DNA from: Parahoeflea alexandrii
GTDB taxonomy: Bacteria; Pseudomonadota; Alphaproteobacteria; Rhizobiales; Rhizobiaceae
NCBI RefSeq assembly: GCF_024105735.1
Contig: NZ_JAAAML010000001.1
Coordinates: forward strand, 2,010,630 to 2,074,629
Direction of reading: 5' to 3'
Length of the DNA stretch: 64,000 bases
Of this stretch, positions 55,612 to 64,000 are shown one piece after another. The translations under genes were made by a program, and so were the position numbers. The stretch's first letter is position 1. Each line of letters begins with the position of its first letter. The notes beneath the pieces are model-generated. The model was not told the origin of the DNA. It worked only from the letters and a program-made list of their open reading frames with translations, and ran no database searches.

Positions 55612-56307
55612 ATGACAAATCATGACTATCTGGCATTCTGCTGGTTTGCGTTTTCCTGGTTCGCCTTTTCGCTGGCGTCAAACAATCACCTGCCGATCAA
55701 GCGGGTGAGCCTGACTACGGCCATGAATCAGCATCGCAAGCGCTGGATGCAGGTGGCGGCGCGGCGCGACCTGCGCATGATCGACACTGCGATCATGGCC
55801 GGCTTGCAGAACGGCACGGCTTTTTTCGCCTCAACCACCATATTTGCCATCGGCGGGTGCTTTGCTTTGCTGGGCGCCACCGACCGGGTGATGGCGGTGG
55901 CCGATGACCTGCCGATCAGGCTGGTCGCAGATCCGGCCGCGTTCGAACTCAAGGTCTTTGGCCTGATCGCGATCTTCGCTTACGCCTTCTTCAAGTTCGG
56001 CTGGTCCTACCGGCTTTTCAACTATTCCTCGATCCTGTTCGGCGCGATCCCGATGAAGGGCAGCGACGGCGGTGACGATGCAGCGCTGGAAGCGGCGGCA
56101 AACCGGGCCGCTTCGATCAACATTCTCGCAGGACGTCATTTCAATTCCGGCCTGAGAGCCACCTTTCTTTCCATTGGCTATCTCGGCTGGTTCGCCGGGC
56201 CATGGTTTCTCATGGGCTCGACAACGCTGGTGATTCTGGTGTTGCTGCGGCGGCAATTCTTCTCCAATGCCCGCGATGCAATCCTCAAGGACACCGTGAT
56301 CTCGTGA
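55612..56307 (+). CDS. DUF599 domain-containing membrane protein
   Basis: 231-residue protein of the DUF599 family. TNHDYLAFCWFAFSW is helix one; WMQVAARRDLRMIDTAIMAGLQNGTAFFASTTIFAIGG is the conserved core; four or five membrane helices in all. Start 55612 chosen from the family pattern. Its TGA overlaps a GTG start of the next gene (GTGA). Function unknown. Confidence 0.88.
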   Translation: MTNHDYLAFCWFAFSWFAFSLASNNHLPIKRVSLTTAMNQHRKRWMQVAARRDLRMIDTAIMAGLQNGTAFFASTTIFAIGGCFALLGATDRVMAVADDLPIRLVADPAAFELKVFGLIAIFAYAFFKFGWSYRLFNYSSILFGAIPMKGSDGGDDAALEAAANRAASINILAGRHFNSGLRATFLSIGYLGWFAGPWFLMGSTTLVILVLLRRQFFSNARDAILKDTVIS

Positions 56308-56603
56308 CATCCAATCAATCGCATGATCCGGCTGCGCTGCGGGCGGCCATACTCGACCTGCTTGCACAGAAGCCGGAAGGCAAGAGCATCTCGCCCACAG
56401 AAGCCGCGCGGTCCATCGCCGGGCCGGACGAGCAGCAATGGAGCCGCCTGATGAAGCCGTTGCGCGCGGTTGCCATCGAGATGGCCAAAGCGGGTGAACT
56501 CCAGATCCTGCGCAAGAACAAGCCCGCCAATCCATCGGACTTCCGCGGCGTCTATCGCCTCGCCCTGCCGCCGAACAACGCCAACGGGTCTGGCGCGTCA
56601 TGA
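56304..56603 (+). CDS. DUF3253 domain-containing protein
   Basis: 99-residue winged-helix-like protein. LRAAILDLLAQKPEGKSISPTEAARSI and WSRLMKPLRAVAIEMAKAGELQILRKN are the DUF3253 pattern; the C-terminus has DFRGVYRLALP. The GTG at 56304 overlaps the upstream stop, and its own stop overlaps the next ATG, so three genes are translationally coupled. Often looks like a small DNA-binding fold, but DNA binding is unproven. Confidence 0.85.
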   Translation: MTSNQSHDPAALRAAILDLLAQKPEGKSISPTEAARSIAGPDEQQWSRLMKPLRAVAIEMAKAGELQILRKNKPANPSDFRGVYRLALPPNNANGSGAS

Positions 56604-57517
56604 GCACACCCGCGCAACCGATCAGGATCCCGACGCAACTCGATCTTGGTCTCATGATCATGACATCGCTGATGCTGGCCTCGGGGTTCATCGCCATCAG
56701 GCTTGCCGTGCCCGAGACCGGGCCGGTATGGCTTGCCGCGATCCGAGTCGGCATCGGTTTCATGGTGCTTCTGCCCTATGCCATGTGGCGCGGCATGGTA
56801 TGGCCCGCCAGTCGATCGCAATGGGCGCTGATCATCGGCATGGCGCTGCTCAACGTGGTGGTGCCGTTCATTCTCGTGGCCTGGGCCGGCAAGACCATCG
56901 AGGCGAGTGTCCTGGCACTTCTGATGGGGACCGGGCCCTTTCTTGCGCTGATTGGCAGCCATCTGATGACCGATGACGACCGGCTGACACCGCGCAAGCT
57001 GGTGTCCGTGCTGCTGGGTTTTTCGGGAATTGTGGTTCTGGTGGGACCCAGCATCTTCGCCGGGCTGGCTGGAGGCCCCCTGCTCGGCAAGCTTGCCGCG
57101 CTGGCGGCTTCGGCCTGCTATGTCATGGCGGGGCTTCTGATACGGCGCATCACGCTTCCCCCGGTCCGGCTCGCCTGTCTCGCGCTGGCGATCGGGTCCG
57201 CGGTGCTCATTCCCCTGGCAATCGCGACCGAAGGCCTGTTGTCGCCTGCACTGTCGGCAACAGCCATCGGCTCGCTGATCTATCTCGGCCTGTTTCCCAC
57301 AGGCATTGCCTATATCCTCAGGTTCTCGCTGATCCGCTCGATCGGCTATACGCGGTTCTCACTCTCCATCAATCTGGTTCCGATTTTCGGAGTGGCCCTG
57401 GGCGTGGTCCTGCTTGGTGAGCCGATATCTCTCAATCTTGTTGCGGCTCTGGCCCTGGTACTGGCCGGGCTCGTGGTCAGCAGCGGCGGGAGAAAACCGC
57501 CTTCCGACATTTTGTAA
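56600..57517 (+). CDS. DMT family transporter (EamA)
   Basis: 305-residue drug/metabolite transporter with ten predicted helices in two EamA repeats; the first begins MIMTSLMLASGFIAIRLAVPETGPVWLAAIRV and the second KLAALAASACYVMAGLLIRR. Four-base overlap with the DUF3253 gene. Substrate unknown; likely metabolite efflux or uptake. Confidence 0.93.
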   Translation: MSTPAQPIRIPTQLDLGLMIMTSLMLASGFIAIRLAVPETGPVWLAAIRVGIGFMVLLPYAMWRGMVWPASRSQWALIIGMALLNVVVPFILVAWAGKTIEASVLALLMGTGPFLALIGSHLMTDDDRLTPRKLVSVLLGFSGIVVLVGPSIFAGLAGGPLLGKLAALAASACYVMAGLLIRRITLPPVRLACLALAIGSAVLIPLAIATEGLLSPALSATAIGSLIYLGLFPTGIAYILRFSLIRSIGYTRFSLSINLVPIFGVALGVVLLGEPISLNLVAALALVLAGLVVSSGGRKPPSDIL

Positions 57518-57643
57518 TCGGCTGCGAGCGGAGTTTCGAAGACTGTTTGGGGTATAACGGAGTTCACCCGATTCCCTTTCGCAGGCATCGGTTCTAGAAT
57601 GGAGGCCGGCGGCCTTGCCGATGCTTCCCATGGAGAAACAGGC

Positions 57644-58624
57644 TTGAGTGATACCGTCGGGACTGCACCGCAACCGCAAACACCTACGCGGCGCATCGAT
57701 GTGCTCGACCTGGCTCGCGGCCTGGCCCTGTTCGCCATGGCGACCTACCATTTCTCATGGGATCTCGAACTGTTCGGCTATCTCGATCCTGGGACCAGCA
57801 CGCATGGGCCTCTCAAGCTCTACGCCCGTGCGATCGCTGCAAGCTTCCTGTTCCTCGCAGGCGTCAGCCTTGTCCTCGCCCATGGCAAGGGAGTAAGGCC
57901 AAGCGCCTTTGCCAAACGGATAGGCATGGTTGCAGGTGCGGCGGCATTGATCAGCCTGGCGACCTATTTCGCCACGCCGGACAGTTTCATCTTTTTTGGG
58001 ATATTGCATGCAATCGCGGCCGCCAGCATCGTCGGGCTGGCGTTTCTGAGGCTGCCGGCACCGCTGACCGTGCTTTCAGGAATTCTCTGCATTGCCGTCC
58101 CCCTGGTCTACCGCAACGAGGCATTCAACCCGGCCTGGCTGAGCTGGATCGGCCTGTTCACGGTGCCGCCGCGTTCCAACGATTTCGTTCCGCTGCTGCC
58201 CTGGCTTGGTCCTTTCCTGATCGGCATGGGCGTGACCCGTGCCGCCCTTTCGCGCGGTCTGACCGAGCGCCTTGCAGCGATTGAGCCGGGCGACAGCCCG
58301 GTTGCACGCGCAACCCGTTTCTGCGGCCGCCACAGTCTGGCCTTTTATCTCTTGCATCAACCGGTGCTGCTGTCGCTGGTCTGGGCTGCATCCCAGGTCG
58401 CCCCACCAACTCCGGTCGACCCCCTGCCCGCATTCGTCGCCGAGTGCGAAACAGGTTGCAGTGCCAACAACAGCGCGGCATTCTGTCAACGGTTTTGCGG
58501 GTGTGTGACCGATGAACTGCTGTCGCGCGGATTGTTCCAGCCCTATGTTTCGGGGCAGATCACCCAGGAAACAGACGCGCGAATACCGGCAATTGCGGAG
58601 CAGTGCACGGCACAGTCACGATAG
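57644..58624 (+). CDS. heparan-alpha-glucosaminide N-acetyltransferase-like membrane protein (DUF1624)
   Basis: 326-residue polytopic protein. RRIDVLDLARGLALFAMATYHFSWDLELFGYL is the DUF1624/HGSNAT signature with the membrane His; about seven helices follow. The C-terminal 70 residues are soluble and Cys-rich: CETGC, then FCQRFCGC, and a last Cys near the end. The TTG at 57644 has GGAG eight bases before it; an ATG at 57599 has no such site. Acceptor substrate unknown. Confidence 0.85.
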   Translation: MSDTVGTAPQPQTPTRRIDVLDLARGLALFAMATYHFSWDLELFGYLDPGTSTHGPLKLYARAIAASFLFLAGVSLVLAHGKGVRPSAFAKRIGMVAGAAALISLATYFATPDSFIFFGILHAIAAASIVGLAFLRLPAPLTVLSGILCIAVPLVYRNEAFNPAWLSWIGLFTVPPRSNDFVPLLPWLGPFLIGMGVTRAALSRGLTERLAAIEPGDSPVARATRFCGRHSLAFYLLHQPVLLSLVWAASQVAPPTPVDPLPAFVAECETGCSANNSAAFCQRFCGCVTDELLSRGLFQPYVSGQITQETDARIPAIAEQCTAQSR

Positions 58625-58679
58625 ACCTATATATTTGTAATATTTATTTTTTTAATTGCCAAAACAGGGATTCCGAAAC

Positions 58680-59144
58680 ATGAATGCCTACCGGGAGAGA
58701 CCGAATTTCATTCCTTGGCCACCATTGCTGCTTGTGGGCTTTACCCTCTCGGCAATCCTGCTCAACCTTGCATCCCCGCTGCCACTTGAGTTCACAGGCA
58801 CCAGAACGCTTGGCGGCATCCTGATTGTCGCGGCTCTTGGGATTGACCTTTGGGCGATGCGCACCCTGCACGAAGCCAAGACCACCATCCTGCCAAACCG
58901 GGGCTCCAGCCACCTCGTCGCAAACGGGCCGTTCGGCTACAGCCGCAATCCGATCTATCTGGCCAACATGGTGCTGCTTGCAGGCATGGGCTTTGTTTCT
59001 ATGAATGCCTGGTTCGTGGTGCTGGCGCCTGTGGACGGCATCCTCACGCACCTGCTTGCGATCAGGCGCGAGGAGCGACATCTGCTGGCCCGGTTCGGGT
59101 ATCAGTTCGAAGATTATTGCCGTAAGGTCCGGCGCTGGATCTGA
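58680..59144 (+). CDS. isoprenylcysteine carboxyl methyltransferase family protein
   Basis: 154-residue membrane protein of the PEMT/ICMT superfamily. LVANGPFGYSRNPIYLANMVLL is the SAM-binding signature, and EERHLLARFGYQFEDYCRKVRRWI the typical end. Three to four helices. Start 58680 with AGGGA; an upstream TTG at 58656 is in an AT-rich stretch. Methyl acceptor unknown. Confidence 0.92.
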   Translation: MNAYRERPNFIPWPPLLLVGFTLSAILLNLASPLPLEFTGTRTLGGILIVAALGIDLWAMRTLHEAKTTILPNRGSSHLVANGPFGYSRNPIYLANMVLLAGMGFVSMNAWFVVLAPVDGILTHLLAIRREERHLLARFGYQFEDYCRKVRRWI

Positions 59145-59190
59145 GCGCCACCAGAGAGGCGTTCAGGACCCGGTTTGCGGCCTTTCCGGC

Positions 59191-59577
59191 TCAGGTGTTG
59201 ACGCCGATTTCAGCAAGGCGGGTCAGGCAGGATTCCTCGATGTGGTCGAGTTCGACCAGCGTTTCATCTATGTCCCTGCGCTTCTGGCGCAGGTCCTCGC
59301 GCTTCTCCTCGACCTTGCGCATGAGCAGCCTCAACTGACCCGCTTCGCCCGGCGGGTCCTTGTAGACCTGAATGATTTCCCGGATTTCAGCAATCGTGAA
59401 GCCGATACGGCGGCCGCGCAGGATTTCCTGGATCAACCGCCGGTCAGCCGACCGGAACAGACGTGTCCGGCCGCGGCGCTCGGGCTGGATCAGCCCCTCG
59501 TCCTCATAAAAACGCAGGGTCCTGGTCGAGATCCCGAACTCGCGGGTCAACTCGGTAATGGTATAGTACTTGTCCAA
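59191..59577 (-). CDS. MerR family transcriptional regulator
   Basis: 128-residue MerR protein. YYTITELTREFGISTRTLRFYEDEGLIQPERRGRTRLF is the winged helix; then GRRIGFTIAEIREIIQVYKD and a long coiled-coil dimerisation helix to residue 118. No Cys-rich metal-binding loop is seen, so a metal sensor is unlikely; similar proteins in this group control branched-chain or fatty-acid catabolism. A TTG start at 59577 is chosen from the family N-terminus; the frame is open upstream to 59685. It follows mgtE on the same strand. Confidence 0.88.
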   Translation of the reverse strand: MDKYYTITELTREFGISTRTLRFYEDEGLIQPERRGRTRLFRSADRRLIQEILRGRRIGFTIAEIREIIQVYKDPPGEAGQLRLLMRKVEEKREDLRQKRRDIDETLVELDHIEESCLTRLAEIGVNT

Positions 59578-59607
59578 GGGGGACCTATCCGCAAATCTCT
59601 GATGACA

Positions 59608-59630
59608 GTTTACGCTTACGTATAAGTCAA
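59608..59630. promoter_or_regulatory. LiuR-like dyad upstream of the MerR gene
   Basis: GTTTACGCTTACGTATAAGTCAA with imperfect dyad symmetry around CGTA, 31 bases from the chosen start. It resembles the TTTACG-type motif of MerR-family LiuR proteins, so autoregulation is possible. Imperfect arms keep confidence low. Confidence 0.35.
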
Positions 59631-59663
59631 AATCGCGTGCATGGCCACCGCTGCAAACGCAAA

Positions 59664-61097
59664 TCAGGCGAGTGACAACCACCATCCTGCCAATCCGAGA
59701 AAGGCGAAGAAGCCGACGACGTCGGTGACGGTGGTGACAAACACCGCCGACGCGATCGCCGGGTCGGCTCCCACCTTGTCGAGAAACAGCGGCAGCAGGA
59801 TGCCGGCGAGAGCCGCTGCCAGCATGTTGACCACCATGGCCGCAGCAATGATGCCGCCAAGACCCTGGCTCGAGAACCAGGCGCCGGCGACAACACCGAT
59901 GATTACCGCGAACAACACCCCGTTGATGAAACCGACGGCCGCTTCACGGCGGATGATCCGGCCGGCATTGTAGATATCAAGATCGCGGGTGGCCAGAGCG
60001 CGCACGGTCACCGTCATGGTCTGGGTTCCGGCATTGCCGCCCATCGAGGCAACGATCGGCATCAGCACCGCCAGCGCCACCATCTGCTCGATGGTTGCAT
60101 CAAACAGGCTGATCACGGCGGAGGCCAGGATGGCGGTGCCGAGATTGATCAGCAGCCAGGTAAAACGGGACCGCACGGTCGACAGGATACTGTCGGAGAG
60201 TTCCTCGTCGCCCACGCCGCCCAGACGCTTGATGTCCTCTTCGGCTTCCTCATGGATGACATCGACCACATCATCGATGGTCAGCACACCGACCAGGCGC
60301 TCGTTCTCGTCAACCACGGCGGCGGAGAGAAGGTCGTACTGCTCGAACAGCTGCGCGGCTTCTTCCTGGTCCATCTCCGCATTGATGCGGTAGCGGGTCT
60401 CGTCCATGACCTCTTCGATGCGAACAAGCCGCTTGGTGCGCAGGATCTTGTCGAGAGCCACTGCGCCGACCAGCTTGAAGGTCGGGTCGATGACGAAGAT
60501 CTGGCTGAAGCTGTCGGGCAGATCTTCCTCGTCACGCATGTAGTCGATGGTCTGGCCAACCGTCCAGAACGGCGGCACGGCGACAAACTCGGTCTGCATG
60601 CGGCGGCCGGCCGTGTCCTCGGGATAGTCCAGCGAGCGGCGCAGACGCACCCGCTCGGTAAATGGCAGGGCTGCGAGAATTTCCTTCTGGTCCGCCTCGT
60701 CGAGGTCTTCAAGAATGTAGACCGCGTCGTCCGAATCGAGATCTCCGAGGGCTTCGGCGATCTTGGCGTTGGGCAACGCCTCGATGATCTCCAGGCGGAT
60801 GGCCTCGTCGACTTCGGTCAGCGCGGCGAAGTCGAAATCATCGCCGAGCAGCGAGACCAGCGCATGGCGCTGGGCGGCATTGATCGATTCCAGCAGGTCG
60901 CCGAGCTCGGATTCGTGCAGGCGAACGACGTGCTCGCGCAGGAACAGAACATCCCGGTCGGCAATCGCAGCGCCCACCGCGGTAAGGTAATCCTGCCGGA
61001 TGGAACCGTCGTCGCCGTAGATGTCGTCCTGATCCATCGCTTCCGACGGGGATGGAGACGCAGTGATGTCTTCTTCGCGGTCAGCGGGGTCGGTCAT
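59664..61097 (-). CDS. mgtE: magnesium transporter MgtE
   Basis: 477-residue MgtE channel. N-domain (ADRDVLFLREHVVRLHESELGDLLESINAAQRHALVSLL), two CBS domains (about 160-285, LVGVLTIDDVVDVIHEEAEEDI at the end), and five C-terminal helices with GGNAGTQTMTV and the pore. ATG at 61097 preferred to a TTG two codons upstream. Mg2+ import gated by the N/CBS part. No Mg riboswitch was recognised upstream. Confidence 0.95.
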   Translation of the reverse strand: MTDPADREEDITASPSPSEAMDQDDIYGDDGSIRQDYLTAVGAAIADRDVLFLREHVVRLHESELGDLLESINAAQRHALVSLLGDDFDFAALTEVDEAIRLEIIEALPNAKIAEALGDLDSDDAVYILEDLDEADQKEILAALPFTERVRLRRSLDYPEDTAGRRMQTEFVAVPPFWTVGQTIDYMRDEEDLPDSFSQIFVIDPTFKLVGAVALDKILRTKRLVRIEEVMDETRYRINAEMDQEEAAQLFEQYDLLSAAVVDENERLVGVLTIDDVVDVIHEEAEEDIKRLGGVGDEELSDSILSTVRSRFTWLLINLGTAILASAVISLFDATIEQMVALAVLMPIVASMGGNAGTQTMTVTVRALATRDLDIYNAGRIIRREAAVGFINGVLFAVIIGVVAGAWFSSQGLGGIIAAAMVVNMLAAALAGILLPLFLDKVGADPAIASAVFVTTVTDVVGFFAFLGLAGWWLSLA

Positions 61098-61603
61098 GGC
61101 CAAAACTCTCAGGCAGGTTCTTGTCAGCGGGAACGGGCCAACAGGTCTTAAAGTGCGGCGGGCAACAGCGCCATAAGGATACCTATTGCAGCGGCATCGA
61201 ATTTCGAATCGTCACAGGTCGGAACAGGATTATCTCTCTATTTCAAGCCCGTTCTAAAATACAGGCGTATTTAACTGTGGAAACATGTCCCCCCGCGACC
61301 TTGGGTGAATTGCTACAACCGAAGCTACGTGCAACGCTGTTTCTGAACTGATCAGAAAAGGATTTGGACTGCTCCCTCTAGATGGGCGCGGACCGCAAGA
61401 CTGCGAGCGGCTTTTCATTCCCGAAAATGCGAGCAGATCACAGACCCCGTTGCAAGCTTACCACTTGCGCAAATCATAAGACCAGCGCGAAAACTGGACA
61501 ATTCATTGCGAATCATGGCTTATCTTATAAAGTTCTATTTTAAATCATCAGTATTGAGTCGTGATTTGAGTGTCGCCAACAACTCCTGTCAGGACACGAA
61601 CAG
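61098..61603. other. 506-bp divergent intergenic region
   Basis: Between mgtE and the 95-residue protein gene. The right part (61480-61600) is AT-rich and should carry a promoter. No RNA gene, riboswitch or CDS could be supported. Confidence 0.45.
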
Positions 61604-61891
61604 ATGACAGTTTCACAACGGCTCGAAAATCTGAAGAGAGTTCACGAAACCAAAGCGCCTGAAATCATTCGCCTGACAGAAGATGCGAATACTCCTACCC
61701 GCCAGAAGCAAGTGATTTACGGTTGCCTGAACAACCTGTGCCGGATCTCGGCTCTGCTCTACGGAGAGATTTCGGCCGAGCCGGGAAACTACGACCTGCT
61801 TGAGGAAGCGGCGGAACTCGACAATGCGCTGGTGCAGTTGCGCAGCTATGTCGGAAGCCAGATTTCACTGAGAATGCACTCGGCTGCATGA
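61604..61891 (+). CDS. hypothetical protein, all-helical
   Basis: 95 residues, predicted almost wholly helical: QRLENLKRVHETKAPEIIRL, RQKQVIYGCLNNLCRISALLYGEIS, and DLLEEAAELDNALVQLRSYVGSQI. Two Cys. No family recognised. The start lies after an AT-rich promoter-like stretch; only a weak ribosome-binding site (GGACACGAAC) is present. Likely real by codon pattern, function unknown. Confidence 0.6.
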   Translation: MTVSQRLENLKRVHETKAPEIIRLTEDANTPTRQKQVIYGCLNNLCRISALLYGEISAEPGNYDLLEEAAELDNALVQLRSYVGSQISLRMHSAA

Positions 61892-62058
61892 TGAACGTCC
61901 GCTCGGCGGCGTTTCTGTTCCAAGCGTGCCTACTTGGCGTGGCGTCTCTTCACATGCGCCTGCGGTACATCGCACGGGCGTTCAAGAATATGCCCGAGCA
62001 TGCCCAACACCCCCTGACAGCATCCAACTGACAGCTTGCCGACAGCTTCCAAAATTGC

Positions 62059-63336
62059 TCAATCCGGCACGTCTCCGATCAGGATCGCCCGGAAATCATT
62101 GACGTTGGTGCCGGTCGGACCGGTAACGAACAACGCACCGATCGCATCGAAGGCCGTCCAGGCATCGTTGGCGGCAAGGCTCGCCAGTGGATCAATGCCC
62201 CGTGCCCGCATTTCAGCTGCGGTCTGCGGACCGGCGAAAGCGCCGGCATTGTCCTCGGATCCGTCAATGCCGTCGGTATCGGCGGCGAGCGCGGCAATCC
62301 CGTCAACGCCATCGATGGCGGAAGCAAAGGAGAGCAGGAATTCGGTGTTGCGCCCGCCCTTGCCCTTTCCTTTCAGGGTGACCGTGGTCTCTCCACCGGA
62401 GAGGATAATGACGGGTTTGGCGAACGGACGGTCGCGGCCGGCGACTTCCCGGGCGATCGCCGCATGGACGAGGCCGACATCGCGGGCTTCTCCCTCCACC
62501 GCATCAGACAGGATGGCGGCATCGATCCCGGACTTGCGCGCCAGATCGGCCGCGGCCTCAAGCGACAAGCCGGCCGACGCGATAACCCGAACCTCGTTGC
62601 TTGCAAAGACCGGATCATCTGGACGGGGCGGCAGATCGGCACCGCTGGTAAAATACCGCTGGATCCGTTCGGGCAGGACGATGTTCCGGGCTTCGATCAT
62701 GGACCGGACTTCGGACATGGTGACCGGGTCGGGCACGGTGGGGCCGGAGGCCACCTGGGAGGGCTCGTCTCCCGGCACGTCGGAGACAACCAGCGAGACC
62801 ACCCGAGCCGGAAAGGCGGCGGCAGCAAGCCGGCCTCCCTTGATCCGGCTTGCGTGTTTTCTGATCGCGTTCATCACCCCGATCGGGGCGCCCGAGGCGA
62901 GCAGCGCCTGGTTGAGCTGCTGCTCGTCGGCAAGCGTCAGGCCTTCGGGCGGTGCCGGAAGAAGCGCCGACCCGCCGCCGCAGATGAGCGCCACGACCAG
63001 ATCGTCCGCGGTCAGGTTCGACACGGCATCAAACAGGGTCCGGGTTGCTTCAAGTCCGGCCTGGTCCGGTACGGGATGGCTGGCTTCGAGAACCTTGATC
63101 CTGCGGCACGGCGCGGCGTAGCCATACCGGGTCACGACGACGCCTGACAGCGGAGCGTCCCACAGATCCTCGAACGCCGCTGCCAGTTGGGCCGCGCCCT
63201 TCCCCGCACCGATCACCACGGTCCTGCCAACAGGCCTTTCCGGCAGCGCATCGATCAATGCCTTTCGCGGATCGGCCCGCTCTACGGCGGCCTCAAACAG
63301 GCTGGTCAGAAAATCACGTTTTCGGGGATCAATCAC
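62059..63336 (-). CDS. glycerate 2-kinase (MOFRL/DUF4147 family)
   Basis: About 425 residues. N-terminal DUF4147 domain with [17 protein letters not shown] and [40 protein letters not shown]-terminal MOFRL domain with [25 protein letters not shown] and [15 protein letters not shown]. Converts glycerate to 2-phosphoglycerate. The start is uncertain: GTG at 63336 gives [10 protein letters not shown], which fits family length; GTG 63348 and TTG 63375 are alternatives and none has a strong ribosome-binding site. Confidence 0.92.
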   Translation of the reverse strand: MIDPRKRDFLTSLFEAAVERADPRKALIDALPERPVGRTVVIGAGKGAAQLAAAFEDLWDAPLSGVVVTRYGYAAPCRRIKVLEASHPVPDQAGLEATRTLFDAVSNLTADDLVVALICGGGSALLPAPPEGLTLADEQQLNQALLASGAPIGVMNAIRKHASRIKGGRLAAAAFPARVVSLVVSDVPGDEPSQVASGPTVPDPVTMSEVRSMIEARNIVLPERIQRYFTSGADLPPRPDDPVFASNEVRVIASAGLSLEAAADLARKSGIDAAILSDAVEGEARDVGLVHAAIAREVAGRDRPFAKPVIILSGGETTVTLKGKGKGGRNTEFLLSFASAIDGVDGIAALAADTDGIDGSEDNAGAFAGPQTAAEMRARGIDPLASLAANDAWTAFDAIGALFVTGPTGTNVNDFRAILIGDVPD

Positions 63337-63886
63337 GCTTGTTACCACATCAACTAGCTCTGCCGGGTGGGGCAAGACTGGAATAAGTGCCGGGCCCAGC
63401 CGTCGGCTTCATAAACGCCATTTCTGATTGTTTTGCGTACGAAGTCAAACCGGATCGATCAGCCATCAGATGCGGGAACAGCGATCAAGGCCGCGGTGAA
63501 GACAAGGCTCGATGAGGCATTTGGCCGGACACCCCGGATCCCTCCAGCACCACGCCGAAACTGCAGCCCAAAGCTGATTGGTCAGCCGGGCAAAGGAGCG
63601 CCGGCGATCAGCATCGACAATCTTGGCAATCCGGATATCGGTTTTGCCTAATGCCCTGAAGCAGTGTATTGGCGAAGATACAAACGATTTAATGATTTGC
63701 GCTGGGAGCACTGAACACAGGCGAGAAACGCTGCAGATCCGTGAGGAGACCTGCACCACAACGGAGGGTCTCAACGCCTCCTGCCTCTTGTTTTAGGATG
63801 GTGCGGGACGGATGGATGTCGACACGTTTCTGCGGACGACATTCAATGAAAGCCTGGGGGCGATTGAATTCTGGAGGAGGAAACCA
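63337..63886. other. about 550-bp divergent intergenic region
   Basis: Between the glycerate kinase gene and the right-edge gene. Short open frames on both strands lack support. A GGAGGAGG site closes it before the right-edge gene. Confidence 0.45.
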
Positions 63887-64000
63887 ATGAGAACGATCAA
63901 GGGGCCGGCGTTGTTCCTGGCGCAGTTTGCCGGCGATGAAGCGCCGTTCAATTCGTGGGAGTCGATCACCAAGTGGGCGGCGGATTGCGGCTACAAGGGG
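63887..64000 (+). CDS. sugar phosphate isomerase/epimerase-like protein, N-terminus only
   Basis: 38 codons in the window, cut by the right edge. GGAGGAGG precedes the ATG. MRTIKGPALFLAQFAGDEAP, then FNSWESITKWAADCGYKG, is the start of a xylose-isomerase-like TIM barrel as found in sugar or inositol catabolic operons. The specific function cannot be told. Confidence 0.75.
   Translation, partial: MRTIKGPALFLAQFAGDEAPFNSWESITKWAADCGYKG

Noticed and set aside
61098..61603. Possible Mg2+ riboswitch upstream of mgtE
   Set aside because: No M-box or ykoK-like pairing could be drawn; such riboswitches are not expected in this group.
1..64000. CRISPR array, prophage, transposon or integron
   Set aside because: No regularly spaced repeats, recombinase, transposase or phage structural genes were found in reading either strand.

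Overview
The window is a GC-rich chromosomal stretch of an alphaproteobacterium of the order Rhizobiales (Hyphomicrobiales), most likely Rhizobiaceae or Phyllobacteriaceae; a Hoeflea-like organism is a guess. The evidence is the gene order bamA-lpxD-fabZ-lpxA-lpxI-lpxB, a LexA gene with a GAAC-N7-GAAC operator, LpxI in place of LpxH, an EipB (DUF1849) homologue, a DUF1489 protein and the clpS-clpA-phasin-carboxypeptidase neighbourhood. No rRNA, tRNA, transposase, phage gene, CRISPR array or plasmid replication gene was seen.

Region 1 (1-13.9 kb) is the accessory part: a catabolic cluster on the minus strand headed by a plus-strand IclR regulator. It encodes an ABC-uptake ATPase (cut by the left edge) and a periplasmic binding protein, an AMP-forming acyl-CoA ligase, two complementary acyl-CoA dehydrogenases that look like halves of a heteromeric enzyme, a crotonase, an NDP-forming acyl-CoA synthetase, two SDR genes (one a tandem double-SDR fusion), a flavin reductase, an NTF2/SnoaL-like protein and an SMP-30-type lactonase. 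The same 14-bp palindrome (TTCACAGATGTGAA) lies before the acyl-CoA ligase and before iclR, so the cluster looks like one regulon. The gene content fits activation and beta-oxidation of a bulky, probably cyclic or steroid/terpenoid-like acid, with an alcohol-ketone-lactone branch. No oxygenase for the flavin reductase is visible.

Region 2 (14.2-32.6 kb) is core chromosome: lexA, comEC, gltA, then a long minus-strand envelope and translation array (rpsB, tsf, pyrH, frr, uppS, cdsA, rseP, bamA, lpxD, fabZ, lpxA, lpxI, lpxB). It links lipid A synthesis, outer-membrane assembly, phospholipid precursor synthesis and translation factors, with many 1-4 base stop/start overlaps.

Region 3 (32.7-50.2 kb) is mixed housekeeping: a YegD-like Hsp70, a large unrecognised membrane protein, eipB, a ridA-GDPD-acyltransferase-HIT run on the plus strand, a SHOCT protein, azlCD, clpS-clpA, a phasin with a striking double operator, a penicillin-binding carboxypeptidase with a SPOR domain, and a coupled pair of a membrane J-protein and a VWA protein.

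Region 4 (50.6-64 kb) holds an autotransporter, DUF1489, sdaA, a 33-residue membrane peptide with its own terminator, a coupled DUF599-DUF3253-EamA trio, a DUF1624 membrane acyltransferase with a cysteine-rich tail, an isoprenylcysteine methyltransferase-like protein, a MerR regulator, mgtE, a small helical orphan, a glycerate 2-kinase, and the start of a sugar-phosphate isomerase/epimerase-like gene cut by the right edge.
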